This document shows, one piece after another, positions 35,601-44,411 of a stretch of 64,000 nt of DNA. The notes below the pieces were generated by a model that saw only the letters and a program-made list of their open reading frames with translations, was not told the origin of the DNA and did no database searches. Source of the DNA: Cryobacterium mannosilyticum (GTDB taxonomy: Bacteria > Actinomycetota > Actinomycetes > Actinomycetales > Microbacteriaceae); contig NZ_SOFM01000021.1 of the NCBI RefSeq assembly GCF_004402705.1, positions 1 to 64,000 on the forward strand, read 5' to 3'. A program made the position numbers and the translations under genes. Positions within the stretch are counted from its first letter, which is position 1; each line of letters starts with the position of its first letter.

Positions 35601-36037
35601 TCTGCGTTGACCTCCTCGAGGAGCGTGAAGATGTCCTCGGCCGTTACGGCATCGATCAGTTTCTGCACCTCGTCCTCGTCCGAGAAGACGACGGCGATCT
35701 TCGAGAGGATCCCCAGGTGCTCATTGTTGAGTCCGGCGATGCCGACGGCGAACCGCACCGGCTGCCCGTCCCAGTCGATCGGTTCGGGATAGCGCACGAG
35801 CGACAGGGATGACCGGATGATCGACTCCTTGGCTTCGTTCGTGCCGTGCGGGATGGCGAGGAAGTTGCCCATGTAGGTCGACACGCTCGCCTCCCGGTCG
35901 AACATCGAGTCGACGTAGGCGCTGGTCACGGCGCCGGCCGCCACGAGCAGGGCGCCGGCCTCGCGGATCGCGTCCTGCTTCGTGGTGGCCGTGCCGGCGG
36001 CCACCACGTTGCCGGGTTCCAGGATGTGCTGGGTCAT
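35597..36037 (-). CDS. mtlF: PTS mannitol EIIA component
   Basis: 146 residues, cytoplasmic phosphocarrier receiving phosphate from HPr. The phosphorylation site is His64 in LAIPHGTNEAK; VRFAVGIAGLNNEHLGIL follows. ATG 36037 gives the normal size; the longer frame overlaps mtlA out of context. It overlaps mtlA by 4 bp and mtlD by 4 bp. Confidence 0.96.
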   Translation of the reverse strand: MTQHILEPGNVVAAGTATTKQDAIREAGALLVAAGAVTSAYVDSMFDREASVSTYMGNFLAIPHGTNEAKESIIRSSLSLVRYPEPIDWDGQPVRFAVGIAGLNNEHLGILSKIAVVFSDEDEVQKLIDAVTAEDIFTLLEEVNAE

Positions 36038-37515
36038 CGTGTTGCTTCCTCGGTCGCCCGGCTCTGCAGCAGGGTGACGACCTCGTCGTATTTCGGGCTG
36101 TTCATGAAGTTGTCCACCGAGACGAAGATCGAGTCGGGCGACTTGGCCTGCGCTCGGGCGGCCAGGTCCTGGTGGGTGATGACCAGGTCGGCCGTGCCGT
36201 CGAGGTTCGCGATGGCCTGGTTGACCACAGTGATGCCGTCGAGCCCGGCCTTCTTGATCTTGTTGCGGAGCACCGATGCGCCCATGGCGCTCGAGCCCAT
36301 GCCGGCGTCGCAGGCGAAGACGATGTTCTTGACCGGACGGCTGGTGCCGACCGCCGTGGCGCCCGCTCCGGCGAGTCCGCCGAGGACGCTGCTGGACTTG
36401 CCCTTCATCGCCTCCGTCTTCGCGACGGCCCCGGTCAGGTCGCCGTCGAGGCCGTTGGCGATGTCGCGCTTGCGGCTGGACCGCAGGATGACCGCGGCGA
36501 TCAGGAACGACACCGTAGCGGAGAGGATCACGGAGAGGATCACGCCGACGTAGCTGTCCGACGCGGTCTGGATGAGGACCGCGAAGATGCTGCCCGGTGA
36601 GGCCGGAGCGCGCAGGCCGGTCTGGAAGGCCACGTTGGTCGCCACGCCGGTCATGCCGCCGCCGATGGCCGCGAGGATGAGGATCGGCTTCATCAGCACA
36701 TACGGGAAGTAGATCTCGTGGATGCCGCCGAGGAAGTGGATGATGATCGCACCGGGCGCGCTCGCCCGGGCAAGGCCGAGACCGAAGAACGAGTAGGCGA
36801 GCAGGATGCCGAGGCCGGGGCCGGGGTTCGCTTCGATCAGGAAGAGCAGCGACTTTCCGGATTCCGAGACCTGCTGAACGCCGATCGGCGTGAACACGCC
36901 GTGGTTGATGGCGTTGTTGAGGAACAGCACCTTGCCGGGCTCCACCAGGATGCTCGCCAGCGGCAGCAGGTTGTTGGCGACGAGCCAGTTCACGCCACTC
37001 TCCAGCACGGAGCTGAAGCCGGTCACGACGGGGGCGATTCCGAAGAACGCCCCGAGGGCGAGGATGCCGCCGAGGATGCCGGCGGAGAAGTTGTCCACCA
37101 GCATCTCGAAGCCGGGCTTGATCTTGCCGGCCCACAGGCCGTCGAGCTTCTTCAGCAGGTACGCCGAGAGCGGGCCGACGAGCATGGCGCCGATGAACAT
37201 CGGGATCTCACTGCCGACGATGACACCCATCGTGGCGATCGTGGCGATGACACCGCCGCGGATGCCGTAGACCATCCGGCCACCGGTGTTGGCGATGAGC
37301 AGTGGGAGCAGGTACACGATCATCGGGCCGACCATCTTGGCGACCGTTTCGTTGGGGGTCCAGCCGGTGGGAATGAAGAACGCGGTGATGAGACCCCACG
37401 CGATGAAGGCCGCGATGTTGGGCATGATCATTCCGCTGAGGAAGGTGCCGAAACGCTGGACGTGCACGCGGGCTCCCCCGCTCTTGTTCTGTGTCCCGGT
37501 TGACGTCGTCGTCAT
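36034..37515 (-). CDS. mtlA: PTS mannitol EIICB component
   Basis: Mannitol permease and phosphotransferase, 493 residues. The EIIC membrane domain (about 15-340) has RFGTFLSGMIMPNIAAFIAWG and the conserved GGIHEIYFPYVLMKP. The EIIB domain has its phosphorylated Cys402 in VFACDAGMGSSAMG. EIIA is a separate gene here (mtlF), the arrangement common in Gram-positive bacteria. ATG 37515 starts a Thr/Ser-rich head. Confidence 0.97.
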   Translation of the reverse strand: MTTTSTGTQNKSGGARVHVQRFGTFLSGMIMPNIAAFIAWGLITAFFIPTGWTPNETVAKMVGPMIVYLLPLLIANTGGRMVYGIRGGVIATIATMGVIVGSEIPMFIGAMLVGPLSAYLLKKLDGLWAGKIKPGFEMLVDNFSAGILGGILALGAFFGIAPVVTGFSSVLESGVNWLVANNLLPLASILVEPGKVLFLNNAINHGVFTPIGVQQVSESGKSLLFLIEANPGPGLGILLAYSFFGLGLARASAPGAIIIHFLGGIHEIYFPYVLMKPILILAAIGGGMTGVATNVAFQTGLRAPASPGSIFAVLIQTASDSYVGVILSVILSATVSFLIAAVILRSSRKRDIANGLDGDLTGAVAKTEAMKGKSSSVLGGLAGAGATAVGTSRPVKNIVFACDAGMGSSAMGASVLRNKIKKAGLDGITVVNQAIANLDGTADLVITHQDLAARAQAKSPDSIFVSVDNFMNSPKYDEVVTLLQSRATEEATR

Positions 37516-37573
37516 TTTTCTGCCTTTCGTGTTGGTTGTGATTGTGCTGGTGCGTGGATTGTGTGCGTGCGGA

Positions 37574-37846
37574 TCACGCCTGGGCGTCGTGGTCGGTGGT
37601 GAGCAGGCCGGCGAGGGTGTCGAGCACGAGGTCGGCATCGGTTCCTTCGGCGGTCAGGGTGACCTCGTCGCCGAAGTTGATGCCGAGCGAGATGACCCCG
37701 AGGATGCTTGCCGCGTCCGCGACAGTGCCGCCCTTGGCGGCCAGTGTGACCTCGAGGCCGGAATCGGAGGCGGCCTGCGTGAACAGCCTCGCCGGCCGGG
37801 CGTGCAGCCCGTGGGTCGATCCGATCAGAACGGTGCGTTCAGCCAT
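37574..37846 (-). CDS. ptsH: Phosphocarrier protein HPr
   Basis: 90 residues. The EI-dependent phosphorylation site is His15 in HGLHARPA; the region around Ser47 (DAASILGVISLGI) corresponds to the HPr regulatory serine helix. It lies within the mtl cluster, 58 bp before mtlA. No EI gene is in the window. ATG 37846 was chosen since HPr begins close to the first strand. Confidence 0.95.
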   Translation of the reverse strand: MAERTVLIGSTHGLHARPARLFTQAASDSGLEVTLAAKGGTVADAASILGVISLGINFGDEVTLTAEGTDADLVLDTLAGLLTTDHDAQA

Positions 37847-37906
37847 CGGAGTGTGTCCTTTCTCGTGCATTCGTTCTCCCGCGGTCTCGGTGGAGTCCGG
37901 GGGTGG

Positions 37907-38212
37907 TCAGCCGGTCAGAGTGTGCAGCGCCGCTTCTAGTGCCTCGTCGCCATCCTGTGCGGTGAAGACGGTGGCCGGCAGCAGCGAGCAGCCTGCGCCC
38001 GCCCGTTCGGCCAGTGCAGTGAACTCGTCGAAGCGGGGAGCAAGGTGCGGTCCGACCAGGAGGACATCGACGCCGTCGAGGGCATCCGGCAGGTCCGACT
38101 CGCTACCCGCCGACACCTCCAGGTCGAGGCCGCGGGCTGCGGCCGTCCGGCGCATCCGGAGGGCCACGAACGTGCTGGACGCACCGGCACCGCAGACAAC
38201 CAAAATCTTCAT
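37907..38212 (-). CDS. Orphan PTS lactose/cellobiose-type EIIB-like protein 1
   Basis: 101 residues. The N-terminus MKILVVCGAGASSTFVALRM has the EIIB P-loop with a candidate phosphocysteine Cys7. No matching EIIC or EIIA is present. A close paralogue lies at 40301-40630 on the other side of the regulator gene. The role is not known; it may pass phosphate to the regulator or a distant permease. Confidence 0.82.
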   Translation of the reverse strand: MKILVVCGAGASSTFVALRMRRTAAARGLDLEVSAGSESDLPDALDGVDVLLVGPHLAPRFDEFTALAERAGAGCSLLPATVFTAQDGDEALEAALHTLTG

Positions 38213-38363
38213 CGATTCTCCTTTCGCAGTAGCGCTGAGCCCAGTCTGGCCAGATGGTCCTGATCCGGCCACCACGTCCTTTTCCGCACCCCCGGAAGCG
38301 GTTCTGAGCGGAACAACGGGCCAGGCGTGGTTGACTACAAGCGGATTGATGGAGCTGTGTGCA

Positions 38364-40277
38364 ATGAGCGATAAACAGACACGGATGCTGGACTACCTGT
38401 CCCAGACGCCGGCCTGGGTCACCGCCGGCGAGCTTGCCGACCTCCTGGGCGTCACCCCTCGCACCGTGCGGAGCTACATCACCGCGGTGAAGGCGGCCGC
38501 GCATCCGCTCGAGGTCGTCGAATCGGGTGCCGCCGGGTACCGGCTCGACCTGGATGCCTACGCCGCCTACCGGGCAGCGCGGCGGTCGAGCACCGAGCCG
38601 GAGACCCCGCAGAACCGGCTGTACGCGCTGGTGCGCCGGCTCACCGAGGCGGAGGCCGGACTCGACGTCTACGACCTGTCCGAGGAGTTGTTCGTCAGCG
38701 ACTCAACCGTCGACGCCGACCTGGCGAAGGTCAGGCAGCTGCTTCCCGACACCGGGCTCACCCTGATCCGCCACGGCAGCGTGGTCACCCTCAAGGGCTC
38801 CGAGACGGATCGCCGCCGCCTTCTCAGCCGGATGTTCCGGGAGGAGAGTTCCCGCGGCCTGCTCGAGCTCGAGGCGATCCAGAAGGAGTTCGCGTCCGAG
38901 AGTCTGGGGGCGTTCAAGACCGACCTGATTGCGATGCTCGACTCCCAGGGCTACTTCGTCAACGAGTACGGCACCAACGACGTGCTTCTGCATGTGGCCA
39001 TCGCGATCGACCGGGTGACCAGGCGCACCGCCCCCGTGTTCGCCGCCGCCTCCACCGGCCCGCCCGACGACATGACCCTGGCCCTCGCCGCCCTGGTCAC
39101 ACGCCATTTCCAGGTCGAACTGGGCAGCGGGGACCTCGATTACCTGGCCCTGCTCCTGAAGACCAGGGTGATCACGCCCGGCCACGACAAGCCCGCCGCC
39201 GTGCTGATCGAAAGCTTCGTGCGCGCCGAAGACCTCGAATCGGTGCGCCGGATCGTCGGCCAGGCCGGTGAGGAGTTCCTGGTCGACCTGGTCGAGGAGA
39301 ATTTCATCGTTCGCCTGACGCTGCACGTTCGAAACCTGATCAACCGCGCGCAGGACCGTTCGTACTCGCACAATCCGCTCACCCGGTCGATCAAGACGAG
39401 CTACCCGATGATCTACGAGCTGGCGGTGTACATCGCCAGCGCGCTGCAACGCCAGGAGAACATCGTCATCAACGACGATGAGATCGCCTATATAGCCATG
39501 CACGTCGGGGCGCACCTGCAGCAGCAGTCCCGCCGGGAAGACCTGGTCAGCTGCGCCCTGGTCTGCCCGAACTACTACGACATGCACGTGCTGCTCCGGG
39601 AACGCATCGAACGGGTGCTGGGCGACGAGCTCGAGGTGGTCTCGGTGATCACCCGCAGCGACGTCGAATGGGCGGAGATCGAGGCGGACCTGGTGCTCAC
39701 CACCATCGACCCGCTGGTGCCCTCCGAGGGCGTCATCGTGATCCAGCCGTTCCTCACCGAGGGCGACATCGAACGGGTCAGGAAGGCCGCCAGCCGCATC
39801 CGCCGGATGCGTCGCCGCGCCCACCTCAAAGACGACCTGCTGCAGTTCTTCGACGAGTCGCTGTTCTCGCACAACTTCTACGTCGCCGACGAGAGCGCCA
39901 TGATCAGGGCCCTCGGCGAACGGATGCTCAGCCAGGGCACCATCGGGCAGGACTACATCGACGGCGCGATCGAACGCGAACTGATGTCGTCGACGGCGTT
40001 CACCGACAATCTCGCGGTGCCGCACTCGATGTCGATGACGGCGAACCAGACCTCGATCGCAGTCGTCGTCAACGACTCACCGATGGACTGGGGTGAGAAC
40101 CGGGTCAACGTGGTGGCCCTGGTGGCGTTCAGCAAGGAAGGACGGCGCAGTTTCCAGACCGTCTTCGACCAATTCGTCGAGGTCTTCTCAGACCGTGCCG
40201 ATGTGCAGCGACTGGTGAAACGGTCCGTGGACTTCGCCTCGTTCATCGACGAACTCGTCCACCTGATGGACCAGTAA
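38364..40277 (+). CDS. mtlR: PRD-containing BglG/MtlR-type transcriptional regulator
   Basis: 637 residues. Order of domains: N-terminal HTH (about 1-60), second HTH (about 90-165, YDLSEELFVSDSTVDADLAKVR), PRD1 and PRD2 (about 180-400, with LLHVAIAIDRV and IAYIAMHVGAHLQ holding candidate phospho-histidines), EIIB-like (about 410-500, ALVCPNYYDM) and EIIA-like C-terminal (about 500-637, DNLAVPHSM). This is the layout of MtlR activators, which are switched by HPr and EIIB phosphorylation. It is divergent from the mtl cluster. ATG 38364 has ggag nearby; ATG 38349 is an alternative. Confidence 0.9.
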   Translation: MSDKQTRMLDYLSQTPAWVTAGELADLLGVTPRTVRSYITAVKAAAHPLEVVESGAAGYRLDLDAYAAYRAARRSSTEPETPQNRLYALVRRLTEAEAGLDVYDLSEELFVSDSTVDADLAKVRQLLPDTGLTLIRHGSVVTLKGSETDRRRLLSRMFREESSRGLLELEAIQKEFASESLGAFKTDLIAMLDSQGYFVNEYGTNDVLLHVAIAIDRVTRRTAPVFAAASTGPPDDMTLALAALVTRHFQVELGSGDLDYLALLLKTRVITPGHDKPAAVLIESFVRAEDLESVRRIVGQAGEEFLVDLVEENFIVRLTLHVRNLINRAQDRSYSHNPLTRSIKTSYPMIYELAVYIASALQRQENIVINDDEIAYIAMHVGAHLQQQSRREDLVSCALVCPNYYDMHVLLRERIERVLGDELEVVSVITRSDVEWAEIEADLVLTTIDPLVPSEGVIVIQPFLTEGDIERVRKAASRIRRMRRRAHLKDDLLQFFDESLFSHNFYVADESAMIRALGERMLSQGTIGQDYIDGAIERELMSSTAFTDNLAVPHSMSMTANQTSIAVVVNDSPMDWGENRVNVVALVAFSKEGRRSFQTVFDQFVEVFSDRADVQRLVKRSVDFASFIDELVHLMDQ

Positions 40278-40300
40278 CCGGCTGGAACTCCGGCGCCGGC

Positions 40301-40630
40301 TCAGGCCGTCGCGTCCACCCAACTGCGGGACTTGAAGGCGTAGATGGCCGCGTCCAGGGCCTCGTCGCCGTTCTGCGAGGCGAAGACGGTGTCCGGAAGG
40401 AGCGCGATGCCGACCCCGGCCTTGATCGCCTGCGCCCGGATCTTCTCATAGCGCGGCGCCAGGTGCGGCCCGACCAGCAGCACGTCGACCGGCCCGAGGG
40501 AACCGGGCAGGTCGGATTCGCTTCCGGCGTGCACCGAGACATCGAGGCCCCGCTCGGTCGCCGTGTGGCGAACGCGGTGTGCCACGAAGGCGCTGGAGGC
40601 ACCGGCACCGCAGACGACGAGGATCTTCAT
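40301..40630 (-). CDS. Orphan PTS lactose/cellobiose-type EIIB-like protein 2
   Basis: 109 residues, beginning MKILVVCGAGASSAFVAHRV with candidate phospho-Cys7. It is similar along its whole length to the protein at 37907-38212 (shared SAGSESDLP/HAGSESDLP, VDVLLVGPHLAPR, LLP-T-F, QDGDEAL/QNGDEAL). It is convergent with mtlR, 23 bp apart. Two such copies without permeases suggest a regulatory use. Confidence 0.82.
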   Translation of the reverse strand: MKILVVCGAGASSAFVAHRVRHTATERGLDVSVHAGSESDLPGSLGPVDVLLVGPHLAPRYEKIRAQAIKAGVGIALLPDTVFASQNGDEALDAAIYAFKSRSWVDATA

Positions 40631-40751
40631 TGACGTGCTCTTTTCTCTTGGCGGGTTGTACCCACCTCAAGTCTCTCGCGTCCGGCGCTGCCCCGCCACC
40701 AAACCGCGCCCGGCCCAATCCCCCGTTCGCGAGGCCTTGCGGGGGACTCCC

Positions 40752-41582
40752 CTACTGGATCGGCACCGGGGTGATGCCGAGCGGCGCCAGGCCGGCGGCG
40801 CCGCCGTCTTCCGCGGTGAGCACCCAGATGCCGTCCTTGTGCACGGCGACGCTGTGTTCCCAGTGCGCGGCGGCTTTGCCGTCTCGGGTGGCGACGGTCC
40901 AGTCGTCAGCCCGGGTGTACGTCTCGATGTCGCCGAGCACGACCATGGGTTCGATCGCGACGACCAGGCCGGGCTTGACGTCCGGGCCCTTCTGCCGCAC
41001 CCGGTAGTTGAACACCGGCGGGGCCTCGTGCATGGACCGGCCGATGCCGTGGCCGACGTAGTCGGTCAGGATCCCGTACTGGCCCTGGGATTCGACATAG
41101 TCCTCGATGGCGTCGCCGACCTCGTTCAGGTGGCGCGCGACCGCCAGCCTGGCGATGCCGTGCCAAAGGGACTGCTCGGTCACCTCCGAGAGCTTCTGGC
41201 GTTCCGCCACGAGCTCAGGCCGGCTCGGGTCGGGAATGACGAAGCTGAAAGCCGCGTCGCCGTTCCAGCCGTCCAGGATCGCGCCGCTGTCGATTGAGAC
41301 GAGGTCACCGGCCGCGAGGACCCGGGAGCCGGGGATGCCGTGCACGACGTCGTCGTTGACCGACGCGCAGACCGTGTGGTGGTAGCCCTGTTCGAGTTTG
41401 AAATTCGGCTGTCCGCCCAGCGCCACGATGGCGGCCTCCGCCGCGGCGTCGATCTCCAGGGTCGTCGCCCCGGCCCGGATCGCGGCGCGGGCCGCGTTCA
41501 GCGACGCGGCCGTCGCCAGGCCCGGGGCGAGCATGAGTCGCATCTGCGCCGGCGACTTGTAGATGGAACGTCGAAGGCTCAT
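40752..41582 (-). CDS. map: Type I methionine aminopeptidase
   Basis: Removes N-terminal Met from nascent proteins. 276 residues; the metal ligands lie in VSIDSGAILDGWNGD, GHGIGRSMHEAP (His and Glu ligands around it) and AIEPMVVLG. Adjacent to adk-secY on the same strand with an 81-bp gap. infA, its usual downstream neighbour, is displaced by the mtl island. Confidence 0.97.
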   Translation of the reverse strand: MSLRRSIYKSPAQMRLMLAPGLATAASLNAARAAIRAGATTLEIDAAAEAAIVALGGQPNFKLEQGYHHTVCASVNDDVVHGIPGSRVLAAGDLVSIDSGAILDGWNGDAAFSFVIPDPSRPELVAERQKLSEVTEQSLWHGIARLAVARHLNEVGDAIEDYVESQGQYGILTDYVGHGIGRSMHEAPPVFNYRVRQKGPDVKPGLVVAIEPMVVLGDIETYTRADDWTVATRDGKAAAHWEHSVAVHKDGIWVLTAEDGGAAGLAPLGITPVPIQ

Positions 41583-41663
41583 GGTGTCGATCCCTGCATT
41601 GCTGATTGTCGTGCGTGAATTGCCGCCGGCCGGGTGCGGCCCGCGTGCGCTCGGGCCCGCGGC

Positions 41664-42248
41664 TCAGGCGGCGTGGATGCCGCGCTCTGCCAGGGCGTCA
41701 AGGATGCGGGTGGTGACCTCGTCGACGGCGCCCAGGCCGTCCACGGTGACCACGATGCCGCGGGAGCCGTAGATGTCGATCAGCGGGGCGGTCTGCTCCG
41801 CGTATACGTCCAGGCGGTGCCGGATGACCTCGGCCGTGTCATCGGCCCGGCCCTGCTCGGCTGCACGCTTGAGCAGCCGGGCGACGACCTCGTCGGTGTC
41901 GGCGACGATCTGCACGACGACGTCGAGGGCAGTTCCGTCGGCTTCGAGCAGACGGTCCAGCTCCTGCACCTGGTCGAGCGTGCGCGGGTACCCGTCGAGC
42001 AGGAAGCCCGCGGCGGCATCGGCCTGGTGCAGGCGGTCGCTGACGATCGCGTTGGTCAGGGAGTCGGGCACGTACTTGCCGGCGTCGATGTACTCCTGCA
42101 CCTGGATGCCGAGGGGGGTCTTGTTCTTCACGTTGTAACGGAAGATGTCCCCGGTCGAGACGGCCGGGATCGCGAAGGCCGTGGCCATCCGCTCGGCCTG
42201 GGTGCCCTTGCCGGCCCCGGGCGGGCCGATCACGAGGAGACGCGTCAT
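41664..42248 (-). CDS. adk: Adenylate kinase
   Basis: ATP + AMP to 2 ADP. 194 residues: P-loop GPPGAGKGT, AMP-binding STGDIFR, and FLLDGYPRTLDQ. The LID is short, without a zinc site, as in other actinobacteria. It overlaps secY by 4 bp, confirming the secY-adk order. Confidence 0.97.
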   Translation of the reverse strand: MTRLLVIGPPGAGKGTQAERMATAFAIPAVSTGDIFRYNVKNKTPLGIQVQEYIDAGKYVPDSLTNAIVSDRLHQADAAAGFLLDGYPRTLDQVQELDRLLEADGTALDVVVQIVADTDEVVARLLKRAAEQGRADDTAEVIRHRLDVYAEQTAPLIDIYGSRGIVVTVDGLGAVDEVTTRILDALAERGIHAA

Positions 42249-43567
42249 CGGAGAAGCCCTTCGTAGTGGCGCTGCTGGAGCTGCGAGTCGATCTGCTTGA
42301 CCGTCTCGAGTCCGACGCCGACGATGATCAGGATGCTCGCTCCACCGAACGGGAAGTTCTGGTCGGCGCCGATCGCGGAGAAGGCGATCAGCGGCAGCAG
42401 CGCGATCAACCCCAGGTACAGGGCGCCGGGCAGGGTCACCCGGGTGAGCACGAAGTCGAGGTACTCGGCCGTGGGGCGTCCCGCGCGGATACCGGGGATG
42501 AAGCCGCCGTACTTCTTCATGTTGTCGGCGACCTCTTCGGGGTTGAAGGTGATCGCGACGTAGAAGTAGGTGAAGCCGACGATGAGCAGGAAGTACATTG
42601 CCATGTAGAGCGGGTGATCGCCCTTGGTCAGGTTGTTGGTGATCCAGGTCACCCAGGCGGCGGGCGACTGGCCGGCCGCGGGCTGGTTGAACTGCGCGAT
42701 CAGAGCGGGCAGGTACAGCAGCGATGAGGCGAAGATGACGGGCACGACGCCGGCCATGTTCACCTTGATCGGGATGTAGGTGTTGTTCCCGCCGTAGGTG
42801 CGGCGACCGACCATCCGTTTGGCGTATTGCACAGGGATGCGCCGCTGTGACTGCTCGACGAAGACCACGGCGGCCACCACGAGCAGGCCGACCACGATCA
42901 CGATCAGAAGGATGTCGATGCCCTTCTGCTGGCCGATCGCACCGAGCGAGTTCGGGAAGCGGGCCGCGATCGAGGTGAAGATCAGCAGGGACATGCCGTT
43001 GCCGATGCCGCGCTCGGTGATGAGCTCACCCATCCACATGATCACGCCGGTGCCGGCGGTCATGGTGATGACCATGAGCATGATGGCGTACCAGGCGTCA
43101 TTGGTGATCAGTTGCGAGCACTCGGAGCTGGCCGACGTGCCGAAGAGAGCACCACTGCGGGCCACCGTGATCAGCGTCGTCGACTGGAGGATGCCGAGGG
43201 CGATGGTGAGGTAGCGCGTGTACTGGGTCAGGGTGCTCTGACCGGACGCACCCTCCTTGTAGAGGGTTTCAAAGTGTGGGATGACCACGCGCAGCAGCTG
43301 CACGATGATCGAGGCCGTGATGTACGGCATGATGCCCAGCGCGAAGACTGAGAGCTGCAGCAGTGCGCCACCGCTGAACAGGTTGACGAGCTCGTAGAGG
43401 CCGCTGGTTCCCTGGTTCGCGGCAAGACAGGCTTGCACGTTTCCGAAGTCGACGAACGGCGCCGGGATGAATGAGCCCAGGCGGAACAGGGCAACGATCC
43501 CCAGGCTGAACCCGATCTTCTTGCGAAGGTCGGGCGTGCGGAATATCCGCGCAATGGCGCTGAACAC
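42245..43567 (-). CDS. secY: Preprotein translocase subunit SecY
   Basis: 440 residues, ten membrane helices, the central channel of the Sec translocon. FSAIARIFRTPDLRKKIGF at the start, LGIMPYITASIIVQLL for helix 2, and YAKRMVGRR in the cytoplasmic loop are typical. GTG 43567 is preceded by ggagg. A 98-bp gap to rplO holds a palindromic element. Confidence 0.97.
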   Translation of the reverse strand: MFSAIARIFRTPDLRKKIGFSLGIVALFRLGSFIPAPFVDFGNVQACLAANQGTSGLYELVNLFSGGALLQLSVFALGIMPYITASIIVQLLRVVIPHFETLYKEGASGQSTLTQYTRYLTIALGILQSTTLITVARSGALFGTSASSECSQLITNDAWYAIMLMVITMTAGTGVIMWMGELITERGIGNGMSLLIFTSIAARFPNSLGAIGQQKGIDILLIVIVVGLLVVAAVVFVEQSQRRIPVQYAKRMVGRRTYGGNNTYIPIKVNMAGVVPVIFASSLLYLPALIAQFNQPAAGQSPAAWVTWITNNLTKGDHPLYMAMYFLLIVGFTYFYVAITFNPEEVADNMKKYGGFIPGIRAGRPTAEYLDFVLTRVTLPGALYLGLIALLPLIAFSAIGADQNFPFGGASILIIVGVGLETVKQIDSQLQQRHYEGLLR

Positions 43568-43592
43568 AATGCCTCCAGTTGATAACGTGAAA

Positions 43593-43651
43593 AACGAGCT
43601 TGTCGAGACCAGCATCGAAAGATTTCGATCGGTGGCCTCGACAAGCTCGTT
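43593..43651. repeat. Palindrome of the CTCGAC-type family, copy 2
   Basis: Arms aacgagcttgtcgag (43593-43607) and ctcgacaagctcgtt (43637-43651) are perfect complements; the interior forms a second hairpin (atcgaaa/tttcgat). It lies between rplO and secY, inside the spc operon. Confidence 0.92.
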
Positions 43652-43665
43652 CAGCGTCGACGGAC

Positions 43666-44229
43666 TTACTTGATTGAGCCACCTGCAGCGACGATCTTCT
43701 GCTCTGCTGAGCCGGAGACCTTGTCCACCGCAATGTTCAGCTTAACGGCAATGTCACCGTTGCCGAGAACCTTGACCTTCTCGTTGTCGCGAACCGCGCC
43801 CTTGGCCACCAGGTCGGCGATGGTTACATCGCCGCCGTTCGGGTAGAGCTCGGCCAGCTTCTCCAGGTTGACAACCTGGTACTCGACGCGGAACGGGTTC
43901 TTGAACCCGCGCAGCTTCGGGGTGCGCATGTGCAGAGGCATCTGCCCACCCTCGAAGCCGACGCGCACGTTGTAGCGTGCCTTCGTGCCCTTTGTGCCAC
44001 GACCCGCGGTCTTACCCTTGGATCCTTCACCACGTCCGACGCGCTGACGCGACTTCTTGGCGCCGGCGGCGGGACGAAGGTGGTGCACCTTCAGGACCTG
44101 CTCGCGCTTCTCAGCAGGAGCGGCCTTGACGGCAACCTTGGCGGCAGCAGCCTTCTTGGGGGCTGCAGCCTTCTTCTCGGTGGCGGGCTTGGCGGCTGTC
44201 GTCTTGACAGCGTCCTTCTCGTCAGCCAT
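43666..44229 (-). CDS. rplO: 50S ribosomal protein L15
   Basis: 187 residues; the core begins at VLKVHHLRPAAGAKKSRQRVGRG. An Ala/Lys-rich extension of about 45 residues precedes it (AAAPKKAAAAKVAVKAAPAEK), making the protein longer than the usual 145-155. ATG 44229 overlaps the rpmD stop by one base. Confidence 0.95.
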   Translation of the reverse strand: MADEKDAVKTTAAKPATEKKAAAPKKAAAAKVAVKAAPAEKREQVLKVHHLRPAAGAKKSRQRVGRGEGSKGKTAGRGTKGTKARYNVRVGFEGGQMPLHMRTPKLRGFKNPFRVEYQVVNLEKLAELYPNGGDVTIADLVAKGAVRDNEKVKVLGNGDIAVKLNIAVDKVSGSAEQKIVAAGGSIK

Positions 44230-44411
44230 TAGTCGATCTCCTCAACCTTGACAAGGTGAGCGACGGTGTTGACGTAGCCGCGGTTCTGCGAGTTGTCCTC
44301 GCGGATGACCACGGCGCCGATGCGTCGGAGACCCAGGCTGCGAAGCGTGTCGCGCTGGTTCTGCTTCTCACTAATTTTGGACTTGATCTGTGTCACTTTG
44401 AGGCGAGCCAT
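44229..44411 (-). CDS. rpmD: 50S ribosomal protein L30
   Basis: 60 residues: ARLKVTQIKSKISEKQNQRDTLRSLGLRRI in its conserved blocks, ending HLVKVEEID. One-base overlaps with rpsE and rplO on either side. ATG 44411 gives the standard length. Confidence 0.97.
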   Translation of the reverse strand: MARLKVTQIKSKISEKQNQRDTLRSLGLRRIGAVVIREDNSQNRGYVNTVAHLVKVEEID

